In this document: piece after piece, positions 1-37,285 of the stretch
How positions within the stretch are numbered: position 1 is the stretch's first letter
Layout of the letters: every line of letters begins with the position of its first letter
NCBI RefSeq assembly: GCF_028769735.1
Contig: NC_088175.1
Coordinates: 3,720,001-3,784,000 of the forward strand
From: Zonotrichia leucophrys gambelii
Taxonomy: Eukaryota; Chordata; Aves; Passeriformes; Passerellidae
Reading direction: 5' to 3'
Length of the DNA: 64,000 bases
Notes under the pieces: generated by a model
The model's database searches: none
What the model was told of the DNA's origin: nothing
Seen by the model: the letters and a program-made list of their open reading frames with translations, nothing else
Translations under genes and position numbers: made by a program

Positions 1-1229
1 ATGTGATGCCATTTCTACACCCCGTGGGAATGATACAAAAATATTGTTTTAGCTCTCTGAGACATATATAAAAAAGGAACATCTACTTGGAGAATTTTGC
101 AGTTACGGAATAACTCAGTCTCTAGAATGATCTTGTTCCTCTACAAGAGGTAGGCCTTTTCTGAGAGCTCTTGATGCATAACCATTACAAATTAGAAGAT
201 CCACAAAGAAGTCCAAGTACATTCTTGAAGATTCTGGGACCTCTCCACAGCTTCTACATGTCCCAGCCCTGGCTGCCACGTGTCATCCCCTTCTATAAAT
301 AGGCATTACATTTTGCTGAGGAAGGTCAAAATGTGTGAGGGGTGTAAATACTGCAGCAGTCATCATTGAGTCATGCATTGATTTATTCTTGGAAACCTCT
401 GAGCTGTGGAAGCCTTACAGAGCCACAAGTCCCAAGTTCCTCAACAGAGTACCACAGGAGAACTTGGGAAACTTCAATCACAGGGCTAGCAGGAAGAAAT
501 GTCCCAAGTTTGTGAAGAAAATGCAGCATGCTGTCTCAGATTCACTCTCCTCATGTGTTTTGTACCCTGAGGACTCTCCTTCCACCTCACTCATTCCTTT
601 TCCTACTGCATAAAAGAGAGGCCACTCCCCTGACAGTCTCCAGCCTGTTAGTACTCAGAATAGTTCAAAGAATTATTAAACAGGTCAGATTTCCCCAGTT
701 TGGCCCCTTTATAGATGTTATCTCAGTTACTTGAATAGGCTTTGTGATAAATACATTTTACATTTTAGCTGCTCTCCATTCATTTTAGTAGGCTCTCAAA
801 AAACATTATATAAAAATTACACATATTTGTGTTTACCTTGCTTTGTGCAGTCAAAAATACTCACCTAACTTTGTTGTGTTTTATAAACTGAAAATATTTA
901 TAATTCAACCAATTTCAGTGCATGGTATCTATTGATTTCAGTGCATGGTATCTATTGTAGTACTGCCAACACAGATACACAGATATTTTAACATATGAAG
1001 AAAAAAATCCAAGCTTCACAATTCTAAAGTTACCCAATAATTACTTCAAAGAGGCTTGATACTGGTTTCAGCAAGGAGAAATACTATATAGGTGTAAAGT
1101 ACTTTCAAATAGTAACATGGATCAATTGAAAAAAATTATTTCCCTATTTTGTTAGGAGTACATTTTTTGACTTTTTGGATGATGGACACCAAGGAGATTT
1201 TACACTGAATTTACTGAGAACTTTAAAAT
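1..1229. other. 3' flank of ADSS1, no gene seen
   Basis: AT-rich DNA with no recognisable exon. It holds a perfect 23-bp tandem duplication at 912-957. In human the next gene in this direction is SIVA1; nothing of it was recognised here. Confidence 0.5.
912..957. repeat. Tandem duplication, 2 x 23 bp
   Basis: The unit beginning ATTTCAGTGCATGG occurs twice back to back, at 912-934 and 935-957, with no mismatch, which suggests a recent duplication. Confidence 0.9.
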
Positions 1230-1369
1230 GTTACAATACAGAATATATTTTTTTATTTAATTCCTAGAAGAATTTGTTTGTTTCAAATAGCATTTCCATT
1301 TCAAGAGGAAGCAGTAAGGAACCGATGAACGCCAAGTTGTGCTTCTCATCACTGAAGTTCTTCATTTGT
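1230..1369 (-). terminator. ADSS1: ADSS1 3' UTR with candidate poly(A) signal
   Basis: Directly after the stop. A minus-strand AATAAA at 1257-1252 is the first good hexamer, giving a 3' UTR of about 140 nt. A longer 3' UTR using a later signal cannot be excluded without transcript data. Confidence 0.5.
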
Positions 1370-26528
<25,159 letters not shown>

Positions 26529-26744
26529 GCTGGCTGGGAGGGTGGCTGTGGCCGCAGCAGCCGCCGCCTCACGCTGCCTCGCTCCCCGCCGCCGCCGAGC
26601 CCTGCGCGCTGCCCGCGCCGCGCCGCCGCCGCCAGCATTTAAGGGCGCCGCCAACGCCGCCCGCCCCGCGCCGCGCTGACGTGCGGGGCCGCTGCCCCCC
26701 GGGCTCGGCCTCGGCCGCCTGCCCGGTCGCGCTCGCACGCACGG

Positions 26745-26960
26745 TGCAGACACACCGACACACAGACACACACACCGACACACAGATACACGCTTTCTCT
26801 CACGGCACCTCTCACACTCACAGTCCCCTCACACACACACCACACGCTGTACTCCTCACAGACACAGTCCCCTTACATGTGCTCACGGAGCGCCCCACAC
26901 AGGCACGGTCCTCTCGTGTTCGCGGTCCCCTTGCACACAGGCACAGCTGACAGAGGCTGT
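26745..26960. repeat. CA-rich imperfect microsatellite upstream of ADSS1
   Basis: Runs of ACACACCGACACACAGACAC, interrupted by GTCCCCT-containing units. It starts about 215 bp upstream of the ADSS1 ATG and continues into the degraded repeats beyond. Open frames here reflect low complexity. Confidence 0.8.
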
Positions 26961-27206
26961 GGAACTGTGAGGAGTGCACAGCCCCAGGCATGCATTTAAT
27001 GGACGCCTCAGAGGGATGCAGGCAGGCCCTTGTCACCCTCAGGCAGACACATGAGTCTGAGATGAGCGTGTGGTACGGACAGACAGATGGACAGAAATCA
27101 GTCTGTGAGGCTCTCTCATACAGGGATCTGTGTGTCACTGTCAGGGGGCTGCATGGCAGAGTCACAGCACATGGGTGGGTTCAAGGCGTGTGGCTGTCAC
27201 AGCGGC

Positions 27207-27485
27207 CTGAGGCCTGTGGGGCTGTGTCACGCGGATGTACGGACACGTGTTGTACTGAGGTGCATGACTGTCACTGTGACACACACAAGCACTGACACTG
27301 TTACTGAGGTGTCAGGGCCTTGGGCACAGGAGCTGTTGTCCCTGTGAGACACACACACACAGTCCTGAGGCGCATGACCCTGTGACACTGACAGACAGAC
27401 AGGCAGGCACGGCCCCGAGGAGCACAGGCTGCTGTCACTGCAAGACGGATGCTGCCCTGAGGCATTTGGGGCTGTGGCTGTCAGA
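27207..27485. repeat. Degenerate minisatellite, period about 49 bp
   Basis: CTGAGG-type unit starts recur at 27207, 27255, 27304, 27365, 27415 and 27457 (spacings 48, 49, 61, 50, 42), each followed within about 25 bp by a GTCAC/GACAC motif. Copies are well diverged, suggesting an old tandem array upstream of ADSS1. Confidence 0.6.
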
Positions 27486-28532
27486 CATGCAGGGAATTGC
27501 ACACTCAGAGAATCCTGGCACGTGCACAGGTACTCTCAGGGTACCCTGTGGTACGTGACAATCGAAAGGAAAGGGACCGGCACACCCGCTCCTCCAGCGC
27601 ACAGGGATCATGAGACACAAACATCCACCCGCTGGCTTGAGAAACGCAGGCAGGCGCACTCTGAGTTTGACTGACACACACATTAGCCTAAGATACATGT
27701 GACTGTTGTTCCTGCACTGGCACTTACCCTGTTGTCAGGCACATACATAGTCTGTTCCATGGCCTGAGACACTCGAGACTATTTTGGCGAGGCACACATG
27801 CACACCCACACATACGGTCACACACTGACCCAAAAAAAACCCCCACAGGGCCCTCCGTTTGAGACAGATAAACAAGGAAGGCATGTGGAGCTGTGTCACA
27901 AGGACAGATTTAAGCACCCACTTCTCTGTTGTGACAGGCGAACAGACCATGCCTGTCACCTATAACCCCTTCCCCATACACGATCACAGGCTAGGCTTGG
28001 CTTTTTCTGCAGCACATGCCCTGTAGCTCCAGGCATGTTGGCACAGTGTCCTTTATAAAAGTGAGTTGAAATGTGTAAGGTTAACAGACTAGACTGAGGT
28101 ACATACACCGGTGTTGGTGTGAGGTGTATAAATACATGTATGTACCAGCACACATGCATGGAGGCAAAAGAGCAGAACACACCAGGCTGCAGCTTCAGTG
28201 CAGGGGGAACTGCACCAGCTGCTGCTTCCATGCTCCTCCTGGCAATTGCGTGCCTGTGATCCCTACCAAGAGAGCAAGGAACAGAAATTCAGCATTTTCC
28301 AGTGACATGTTCCCTCTCTTACACTCTGACTCAGATGAGATGCTGTGATATTTATGAGATTACACAAGCACATAGTTTGTGCAGTGGTAAAAATGCAGAA
28401 GGGTAGCTCCACAGCCTATTACTCTGGCAGAAGGATGAAAAGAAACTATTGGAATACTCTAATGAACTCCTGAGAAATAAAAATATACAGTGTGTACAGC
28501 CCACTTCAAACATGCATATTTGTGCCTTGTAT

Positions 28533-28653
28533 ATGTGCATGTAAATTTCTACCCGTTCCTATGGACATACATGGATGTGTTTATGTATGTGCATGCAAAA
28601 TTCTACCCATTCCTATAGACATACATGGATGTGTTTATGAATGTGCATGTATA
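28533..28653. repeat. Tandem repeat, 54-bp unit, about 2.2 copies
   Basis: ATGTGCATG starts units at 28533, 28587 and 28641 (period exactly 54), with only a few substitutions between the first two. As 54 is a multiple of three, a spurious repeated open frame results on the plus strand. Confidence 0.9.
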
Positions 28654-31600
28654 GGTCATAATCCAGACTCCAACTCCTTGTAGGGATTCATGATGGCAAA
28701 AGGAGGAGACAATTGTTTTACTTCAATTTTCCCATTTGCAGTGATTCTTCTATGAAAAAGAGGTAGAGAAAATTTAACACTCTGTATGTTCCAGCTGAAT
28801 ATAGCAGGAAACAGTGGTGGCAATAAATATGGAAGACGGGAAGGGAGCTTCTGATGTTTGAGCCTAGTTCTCTGGCTTCTGCAGTCAGTGAAATCATACA
28901 GCACCTCGCTGTTCCTACTGAATAAGATCCAGAGCTGTTCTAGTTAGAAACCTCTGCTAATTTCCAGCCTTCTGGCTGATTTATACCCATATGTTCTATG
29001 CTGATGTTGCCATTTAGTTTAAATACTTCTTCCTTTCCCTTCCCTGTATGTTTATTTATAGACATAATTACACCCAGTCGCCAGCTTTGTTTTGTTCAGC
29101 AGAAAGACAAGATTTTTTTTCTCTTTTCTCAAGGCAGACTCTCAAACTGCTGATCATTCTCACCTGCCAGCCCTGCACCTGTTCTGATTTTTGCTCATGT
29201 TTCCTGAATATGGGTAGAGAAAATTGTACACTGTAGTCCATGTCAAGTTCCCTGTTACCTTCTACCAGGCAATTAGTCTTCTCTTTTCACATGGAAATAT
29301 CTCACCTAAGATATTCCTGGACTTGCCAAGTTCCACATCCGTGGTGAGAGTCAGCTCCTTTCTCACACCTCACTGCAGTGCTGGTATCTCACACACTGAA
29401 ATTCCACTGACTCTTTCTGCCATTCACACTTCACATGCACAATTCAGCTGCTTGGCATTTCATGCATATATTCACAGCCAGATGCCACATGTGATCTATT
29501 GTGGCCTGATGAGACTCCAGCTTGGGCTTTGGAATTTTGTGTTATAGAATTTTAACCTTTATTTTTATCTTGAACATTATTTTGGTTTGAAGGATGTGTA
29601 GTGGGCTGACCTTGGCTGGAGCCAGTGGCCCCCTGAGCTGCTCTATTGCTCCCCTCCTCAGCAGAATGAGGGTAAAGAAAATAAGATGATAAAACCCCTC
29701 ATGGGTCAAGGTAAAGGCAGTTTTCTGAAGCAAAAACAAAGGTCATGTGCACACAAGCAAAGGAAAAACCAAAAAGATTTAATTGTCTACTTTCCCTCAG
29801 CAAACTGTGTTTGACCACTTCCTGGGATGCAGGCCTTCAGCACATTTAGTGGTTGCTCTGGAAGACAAATGGCATAAATAATAAATGCCCCCCTTCCTCC
29901 TTTGTCTTTGCTTTACCTGAGTAGAGTCTTTGATCAGTTTGGGTCAGCTGTCCTGGTTATGTTCCCTCCCACAGCCTACTTGTGAAGGGAGGAATGTTGG
30001 AGAGATGATGATGTGTGAGCATCACTCAGCAGTAGCCAAAACACTGATGTGTTATCAACACCCAGCTACCATTGCAAAGCACAGCTCTAGGAGGGCTGCT
30101 ATGGGAAAAATTAATTCCATCTCAGCCAGACCAAATACAGGAATTAGTTACTGTGAATTCTTTTAAGACATTTGATTCCTTCAGTCTAATATGCACCACA
30201 ACTCCTTGAGCACAGGCTTTACTCTTTGGGCTTCTTGGCCTGGTACCAGGCAGTCTAAAGCTGCCCAACATCAGACCATTGAGCTTGAACTTGTTCCATC
30301 TCATGTGGGAGCACCCAGCACTGGCCATTTTCTCTTCCCATCCACACAGTGACAGCTTGTGGACCTCATCTAAAAATTTCTGCACTGGTCTGTCATTCCC
30401 TTAAACATATGCAGCCAGTCTGGTCCTGCTGAGCAACAGAAATTATTGCTAATGACTTCTCTTTAGCTGCCTTTGTAATTGTTCTCAGCCCATACTCTGC
30501 ACTACATTGAGTGTCTTAATGAAGTCCATGTCTACTGCATTTCATCTGGCTTGATAGTTGTCAAAGGGAGCCAGTGCCAGAGTGATCTGGTTTGGCTTTT
30601 GCTTTTCCATTTTGGAGTTCACCCTGGTTTCATTCACCTCCAGGCTTTATTTTCTTTCAAAATTTCTTCTAAAACTTCCATTACCATTCTGGCATGTTTC
30701 AGAGTTTTTTCTGCAACTTAATAACAAAATAATTTTGTCCATGAAGCAAAAAAACTGTACCATCTCATTATGGAATACATATTTTTCAGGCATTGTTTTT
30801 ATGGCTCTTTTTACAATTTGAAAACAGGAGCCCCAAGGACAGTGAAATGTAGCAGTACCATCACTTAGTTCCCTCACTGATTCTCCTCTAATTCTCCTCA
30901 AAACTGATGACTTGCAAGTCAGCTCCACACAGACAGAATACAAAAACATTCTTTGATTCAAAAGTACACATTCCTGGTGGTGTTCCTCTGCAGAAGCTGT
31001 TTATAGCTACATTTTGGAGACGGAGAGGATGTTGGTGCTCTATTTATTATTATTTTTATGGCATTTAACATTGCCATTCTTGCATGTTTGGTTTTTTTCC
31101 TCTCTTTATGGTACTCTATACCTAGTAGTATAGAACTCAAATATTTTTCCAGATTAATGTTATTGCTGTTCTTGCATTTGGTTGGGTTTTAGTTATGATC
31201 TGTTTTTTTTAAAAGGAAACCATCCTGATGTGACCACATGTAAATTGGCTGCTTAAGGACAGACTCCAGTCTTTTTGACAGGAGATGACAGACTTTTGTG
31301 CTGTTTGGTTATGAATACATTTGTAACTTTAATATATCTTCCAAAAAGGTACATTCACATTCACTGTCCTTCTGAGATGGCCATAAACTCCAGTTTTATT
31401 TTCTTTCTTGTGCCACCAATGCCAAACCTTCTGTTTCTATAAACTGTTTTACTGGTCACTTTGAAAGCAAACTAATCAACCAGGGGAACACTTCTTATTA
31501 TTAAAATTCAAATGATTTAACTAATCACAGAAATAATACCAAGCAGGTTAATTACCTGAAGTGAGAGACCAAGTGCCACACTTTTAACACCAAGATAGAA

Positions 31601-31847
31601 GGAAACTTAAGTCCACTGAAATCAATGGATTTAAATACATTTTGGTGTGTGAGATGGAAAAAACAAACAGATCTCCAAGGTAGATTTTGCCCAGTTAAAT
31701 GCAAATGTTTGACTTTTAAATTGAGTAAGATATTAACAGTGAGGTCATGTAGAGTGCCATGAGACTTGTAAGGGCCACAGGAAGGCAGCAGCCTTGTCCC
31801 CTGTGAGTCACCTGGTGCTGGGTGCTGATAAAGAAGGGAATGAGCGG

Positions 31848-31892
31848 GTAATAATCAGAATTGGTTAATAATCAGAATCTCAATAATCAGAA
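31848..31892. repeat. Short tandem triplicate TAATAATCAGAAT
   Basis: Three close copies of an AATAATCAGAAT core spaced by 15-17 bp. A small local expansion. Confidence 0.7.
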
Positions 31893-33365
31893 TTGGTGTC
31901 TCTGTTCCTCAGAGCTCCTCCATCAGAACCAGTTCACCTGGCAACACTTGACCTTTGCAAATTCACAGGAAAAACATCAAGCATTTGCCTTCTCATAGGA
32001 AAAAATGCAGTGCTTTTTATTTCTGGGTGACTAATGATAGCAAAATACGTGCACATTATTAAAGCAATGCACTTTAGATTTACTTCAGAATAAATTAACC
32101 CAAACTATACTGCTTCTTTTCAGAATTGCACTTTTACGAAACACCTGTTTGTTCACATCCCTGATAAAAATAGTAAAATGGTGCAAGAGCACATGAAGAT
32201 CTATACTTGGAGAGTAATAAAGAGCTAATTAATTAGATAAAGTATGTATCAAATCAGAAAGGCAGTATTTGTGGTTCCACTTTATCTTCCGTTTCCATGA
32301 AAGACTTGAAGCATGCAAAAAAAGTGTATTTATTGAATGTGCAGGTGAATGAAAATGAAAGCAAAAAGTATCATGCTGGAGCAGGGTCCCTGAAAAGGTC
32401 AATGTAACAGTTCAAGAATCAATATCTGTGAGATGGAAAACAACCTGTAATGAGGCAGCATCTTTCATGCTGAGCCTTCTGAAGATCAGACGAAGTGAGA
32501 GACTGAGATCCAGTGAAAATCAGAAATCCACAAGTGCATGAGCACAGATATGGAAAATCCTGAGATGCAATCTAGAAAGCCTGGCTGAAAGCTATCCAAT
32601 AAAGGGACAAGTGACATGATAACAGCCTGCAAATATGTAAAGCCTGCTGCAAATTACAGGGGAGTGGTAATGTGTTTTCTCTGTGGCGTGTAGGATGAAA
32701 TGAAAAGTGTTTGCATGTTTTATTAGATTAACTAACTAATCTGATAAGAATGGACAGGTGTGTAAAGCTTTAGTAAGCTTGAAACAAAAGCTGTGAATAA
32801 GACCATCTTTGCTCCAACACTACTCATAAGGATCAAATTTGAGCAAAGCCAGACTTCAGGATTGCTGTTGTCCTTGGGTATTTTTGAGAAGAATTTAGGC
32901 AGAAATGATTCAACATGAATTGATTTGAGTTAGACCAACTTTGCAAACTGTCTGTGTCCCAGAGCTGTAGGTATTTTCTGAAGACTTTGGCCCAAACTTT
33001 CCAAAGGTACATTAGAGGTACACCTGTTTAGATGCCCAGGTCAAACAGTTAAGCAACATTTAAGGAGTTATTTAGCTGCCACCTAGACCTGCAATCACTT
33101 CCATGTCTGTGAGTGTGCTCCCCACTCAGCCATGAGCTCACATCAGGTGGCTTTGCTACCAAATCCCTCCCTTGTGAACACTGAATGCATAAACCACAGC
33201 AAGTACCCCACAAAATTGTATTTGGGCTGTCTCTCCAGATTGCCTGAGGATTTAATGGTTTCAGGTGGGATGTGACCGACATTGCTGCTTTAGATCTCTT
33301 TTTGCTGACTAGAAATGTGAACATTATTTTAGTCTGTGGCATCCTAGACTGAAACCTTGAATAGG

Positions 33366-33500
33366 TGAATGGTTTGGGTTGGAAGGGCCCTTAGAGATCA
33401 CGTCATTCCAACCCCTCTGCCATGAGCAGGAACACCTGCTGCCAGACCAGATTCCTCCAAGCCCCATCCTGCCTGGCCTTGAACACTCCCAGGGATTGGA
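33366..33500 (-). mobile_element. CR1 LINE 3' end, reverse orientation
   Basis: Reads TGGTTTGGGTTGGAAGGGCC, then GCCTGGCCTTGAACACTCCC, the reverse of the CR1 3' end (GGGAGTGTTCAAGGCCAGGC...). 5'-truncated. Confidence 0.85.
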
Positions 33501-34925
33501 TATCCATGACTTCTTTCTCTCTGCCCAACAAATAATCAAGCTGGTACCCAAACTGGAGGTTTCTTTACGTCATTTCAGCTATTTGAGTAAATGTTACACA
33601 CAGAAATAAGATTTCATAAAGCCTGTTGAAAGATTTAAAGGTGCATTTCAATGAAATGAGTTCAACTTGAATCTTTCCAGCCAATAAAGAGGTGGAGATT
33701 ATGCAGGGCGATGTATATTTAAAAAGAGATTAAAGGAGCATTGCAATTGGTTATGCTCATTTATGCCTGTGAAAGCATGGCCTGAAGTCTGCCAGGCTCT
33801 TGACAAAAAAACTGTGGCAAACTCATTGAACTCTGGGGTACAGGGTGGTACCCAAGAGGGTACAAGATTACAGGTACAGGGTCAAGATTTTTTTTTAAAG
33901 AATTTTTTGGAGTTTTCTAGCTCTCATGGAGAATGGATTTAACTGCTCAGCAGTTTTATATTGCCAGATGCAATTAAGAAGCTTTTTTTTTTCTCATTTA
34001 TTCACCATCTTTTTAGGAGATTAGGATCCAGATAATCTGTCCTGTCATTTGCACTTAAAAATAAATAAAATAAAAATACCATTACTGCATTCACTACCAG
34101 CACAAGAAAAGCACTTGCTCAGGATCGCACTTGCTAGTATGTGATTTAAATCTGCAGCTAATAAGCCTCACAAATTCAGGTACTTTTGTTTAGCTCTGTT
34201 TACTAAAATGAAGATATACAAAAGTAAAATACACCCTGGTTATAAACACATACTAGAATACAATGCAGTTGTAAGTAAACTCTGCTCTGAAAGTTGTGCT
34301 TATCCTTCATACACAGTTTCTAAATCATTAATACATGCTTTATAAAAGCCAAAGCAAGCAATAGAACAGTGACCCAGTAAGATTTTAGCAGTAGAATATC
34401 AGCTGATTTCCCCATATCTTGAAGACTAGGTGCTTTTACTATTGCAAGAACAATTTGTGTTGGTGACATTTTATCATATATCAGCTTGTTACTTACAGCC
34501 AAGCAAGTAAGTCCTGTGTAAAAACAGACAATAAGAATTTTACCAGAGGAAAGCTCTTGTATTTGACTCTGGATATATCAATATATGGATTGGATTAGGA
34601 GTCTGCTTTTGCAGTTTCTTTCTATGTGTAATGATAGCAGTTATGTTCTGGAACTTCTGTACTGTTCATCAAAAATTTACCTGTTCTTTATCTTTTAACA
34701 ATATTTCATCTTCTGCTGCAGTTACAGTTTTTTAGTGGCATATATAAAATCTCGCCAGGTCTTGAAATTAATATTTCCATATTTTATTCTTAAGTGTTCT
34801 TGTTCTGTTTCTTACTCTGGTCATTAGCTGTATCCCCAAATTTCCATTAGAAACAGATAATTTTTCCACTTGGTTAGTAGCTAAAGAAATCTCCAGATGT
34901 TATTTCTCATGTAGTAGCATATATA

Positions 34926-34962
34926 TAATATATGTTATTTTTCTTGAAATAACATATATAAT
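34926..34962. repeat. AT-rich inverted repeat (13+ bp stem)
   Basis: ATATATGTTATTT and AAATAACATATAT face each other around a TTCTTG loop, with partial pairing beyond. A simple AT hairpin. Confidence 0.7.
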
Positions 34963-35750
34963 ATAGTCCTTGCAATTATCTGATAGAATTGTGTAGAAGA
35001 ATTTAAATGTCAAGTAATGAAAGCTGCTGCAATAGAAGCTGAAGGAAATAAAGCAGGGGAGCTTGCTTAATTCACTATGAAGCATGGGGGGAAAAAAAAA
35101 AAATCAACATACATACATATATAAACATGTCCAAATGAGTTAAAAAAAAAAACACAACCCAACCCTAGAATGTCTGAGTCCCTGGAATCAGTGTAAGCCT
35201 GTCACCAAATTACTTTGGAAATCTTATCTTAAATCTTATTCACAGAAAAGCTGTTTTCAATATATGGAATCAAGTAAGATATTGCTCAGTTGTCTAAATA
35301 GTACCCTCCACTTGGATTTTGGTAGCAGTTTTTGACTCAGTTTCATTCTCAGCAGCTCAAGTCCTCACTTGTAATCTCTAAATACATCAGCAATGGGTGC
35401 TTCTGACTTTACTCTCCTGTTTGAAACCCAGAGAGCAAGATTATTGCTGGCCCTGAGGGACATTGCTGCTGTGTGCTGTCCCTGGCAGATCTGTCAGCTG
35501 CAGAGAAATGATCCTCAGACAACTGGACAAACCAGATATTCACACTGACAGAGCATGTGACTGCACTGAAGGTCAGAGATTCAGAGACTGCAGGACTGGG
35601 ACCTTTAAAGATCCCTGCACAGGATTGCCCTGTGTGCTGTGTGGCACTGGCATTAAGGGAGATCCCTGCAAAGTTAAAGGGTTATTTCATTCTTTGTGGA
35701 ACCAGGCCTTGACAATCCTTTAAGCACAGGCTGATAGGCGTTCACCAGAT

Positions 35751-35799
35751 TTACTGTCTTTTCATTCCCTTCTTCAGAATGGGAATGAAAAGACAGTAA
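35751..35799. repeat. Perfect 19-bp inverted repeat with 11-nt loop
   Basis: TTACTGTCTTTTCATTCCC (35751-35769) and its exact complement GGGAATGAAAAGACAGTAA (35781-35799) enclose TTCTTCAGAAT. There is no mismatch in the stem and pairing stops abruptly at its base. It lies in intergenic DNA about 0.8 kb beyond the formin candidate 3' end. Confidence 0.95.
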
Positions 35800-36579
35800 T
35801 GATTAGAAAAACCCCAAAGTCCCATTTTACATTGTATGAAGAATGTTAAGATGACCTTTAGCATCCTGCCACATCAAATCTGATACCCTTTGTTGTTTTG
35901 TCACCATACCCTGATTGAGATTAAAATAGATTTTAAAAGTTCCTGATTGTCTTTGTTACCACTGCTATGCACAGTTCTCTAAAATAAGTACTGAAAAATA
36001 ACTCAAAATGCTCTTTATGTACAAGTTTATACTCCCCAAGAATTAAATTCACCTCACCTTTGTTATTACAAAGGAACAAAAAAAATGATAGTTTGGGTGG
36101 AACTATCTCCTGGAAATACAGAAGGTTCTTCTGGTTTGGTGCTCCTTTTCTTCACAGGGCTGAAGCACACCTTTAATTCTTACAGCTGATAAAGGTTGCT
36201 TCCTGATTTTATTTTATCATATACTACGTTACTCTTTTGTATTTATAGCAAAAAGGGTTTTTTTTTATTTTAACCTGCAACTTTACATTAAGTGTGTTAT
36301 GATTGCAAAGTATGTAAAACATATTTGTGGTAGAACTTGACAAGACAATATTGAAAATTTTGTTTAGGTCAGTTTTCAATGGATTTTATGTATCTTAAAA
36401 ATGTATTTCTAAAAGTGAATAACTGTGAAAGAGGATCTAAAAGGAGGCCATCTATTTACACACCAGATACAAGAAAAACAACAGTCTTCCAAGGGTTGAG
36501 GATCTAGCACAAAATTTACATGAACTCCACTCAGATGGAGTGGCTTCTGAAGGCTTTTTTGCAGTGGTGCTCTGAAGAA

Positions 36580-37165
36580 CCAAGAATTGTAACCAAATTT
36601 TATTGGCAGAAACCTTCAATAAAAGTGGATGCCAAGTATTTGCCAAAATAAGAATTTAAAATATACACATGCCAATGTTAGCACTGCTTCACACCCAAGG
36701 AGGCCCAGCACAGCAAGTGCTTTCCTGCATCAATCAGCATAGACACTTCTTTAAGATCTGACATACCTCCTTCAAGGAATTAGATCTCTGATCAGAAGAA
36801 AGCAAATGTGATAATAATAATAATACACCAGACACAATTTGTCTACTGTGCTGCATGGAGTTCAAGTGTGTGCAGCTTTCTAGAGTCCTAAAAGTCTCCC
36901 AAGAACTATTCAGAACAATAGCAGGATATCCTCCACTTCTGAGCAAAGTAGGAGAAACTTGCTCATTGGGAGTGATATTTTTTTTCTAACATCCCTATCA
37001 TGATTTCTTCCAAGCATTCACTTGCACTTGAAAATTGGTAATTGATGTCTCACTATGCATCTGCTTGATAACTACTTCATCTAAGTCACTCTCATTGCAT
37101 CAGATCTGCCAGAGCTAACAGATAAATTCCTTCTAATTAACAAAATATTAGCTAATAAAAAAAAA
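36580..37165 (-). terminator. Candidate 3' UTR and poly(A) signal of the formin
   Basis: If the stop at 37166 is used, the first minus-strand AATAAA downstream is at 36604-36599, implying a 3' UTR of about 570-590 nt. No coding signal was found in it. Confidence 0.35.
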
Positions 37166-37285
37166 TTAATTGCTAAATGTATGACACTTTCCATACTCTC
37201 CCTTTAGCCTCTTTGCATCTTCTCCTTTAAACCATTTCTTCCTTTTCTCGGATTTTGCAGCTTGCTCCTTCCTTTCTTGATTTTC
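37166..37285 (-). CDS. INF2: Formin exon l: post-FH2 basic tail, runs to a stop
   Basis: Acceptor gaatgcag, then [33 protein letters not shown] and CHTFSN before TAA at 37168-37166. It matches INF2 (ENKDRKEQAAKAERRK...GEDGK) up to Gly-Lys and then diverges. A GT just after GGA-AA (GGAAA|gtgtca, at about 37187) could be a weak donor leading to an unseen downstream exon. Otherwise the protein ends here without the INF2 WH2/DAD. Confidence 0.8.
   Translation of the reverse strand, partial: ENQERKEQAAKSEKRKKWFKGEDAKRLKGEYGKCHTFSN

Larger units (their letters stand above)
28654..36579. other. Intergenic region between ADSS1 and the formin
   Basis: Mostly AT-rich with no recognised exon. I looked on the minus strand for an INF2-like WH2/DAD (LLADIRKGFQLRKT-like) and did not find it. 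It contains a CR1 piece at 33.37 kb, a small triplicate at 31.85 kb and two hairpins at 34.93 and 35.75 kb. Confidence 0.6.

Noticed and set aside
26990..27698. Several 60-100 aa open frames in the CA-rich block
   Set aside because: Low-complexity translations of degenerate tandem repeats without splice context.
34140..34170. Weak WH2-like reading (GLLAADLNH) on the minus strand as the missing DAD
   Set aside because: Only a few residues resemble LLADIRKGF; the basic QLRKT part is absent and there is no splice context.
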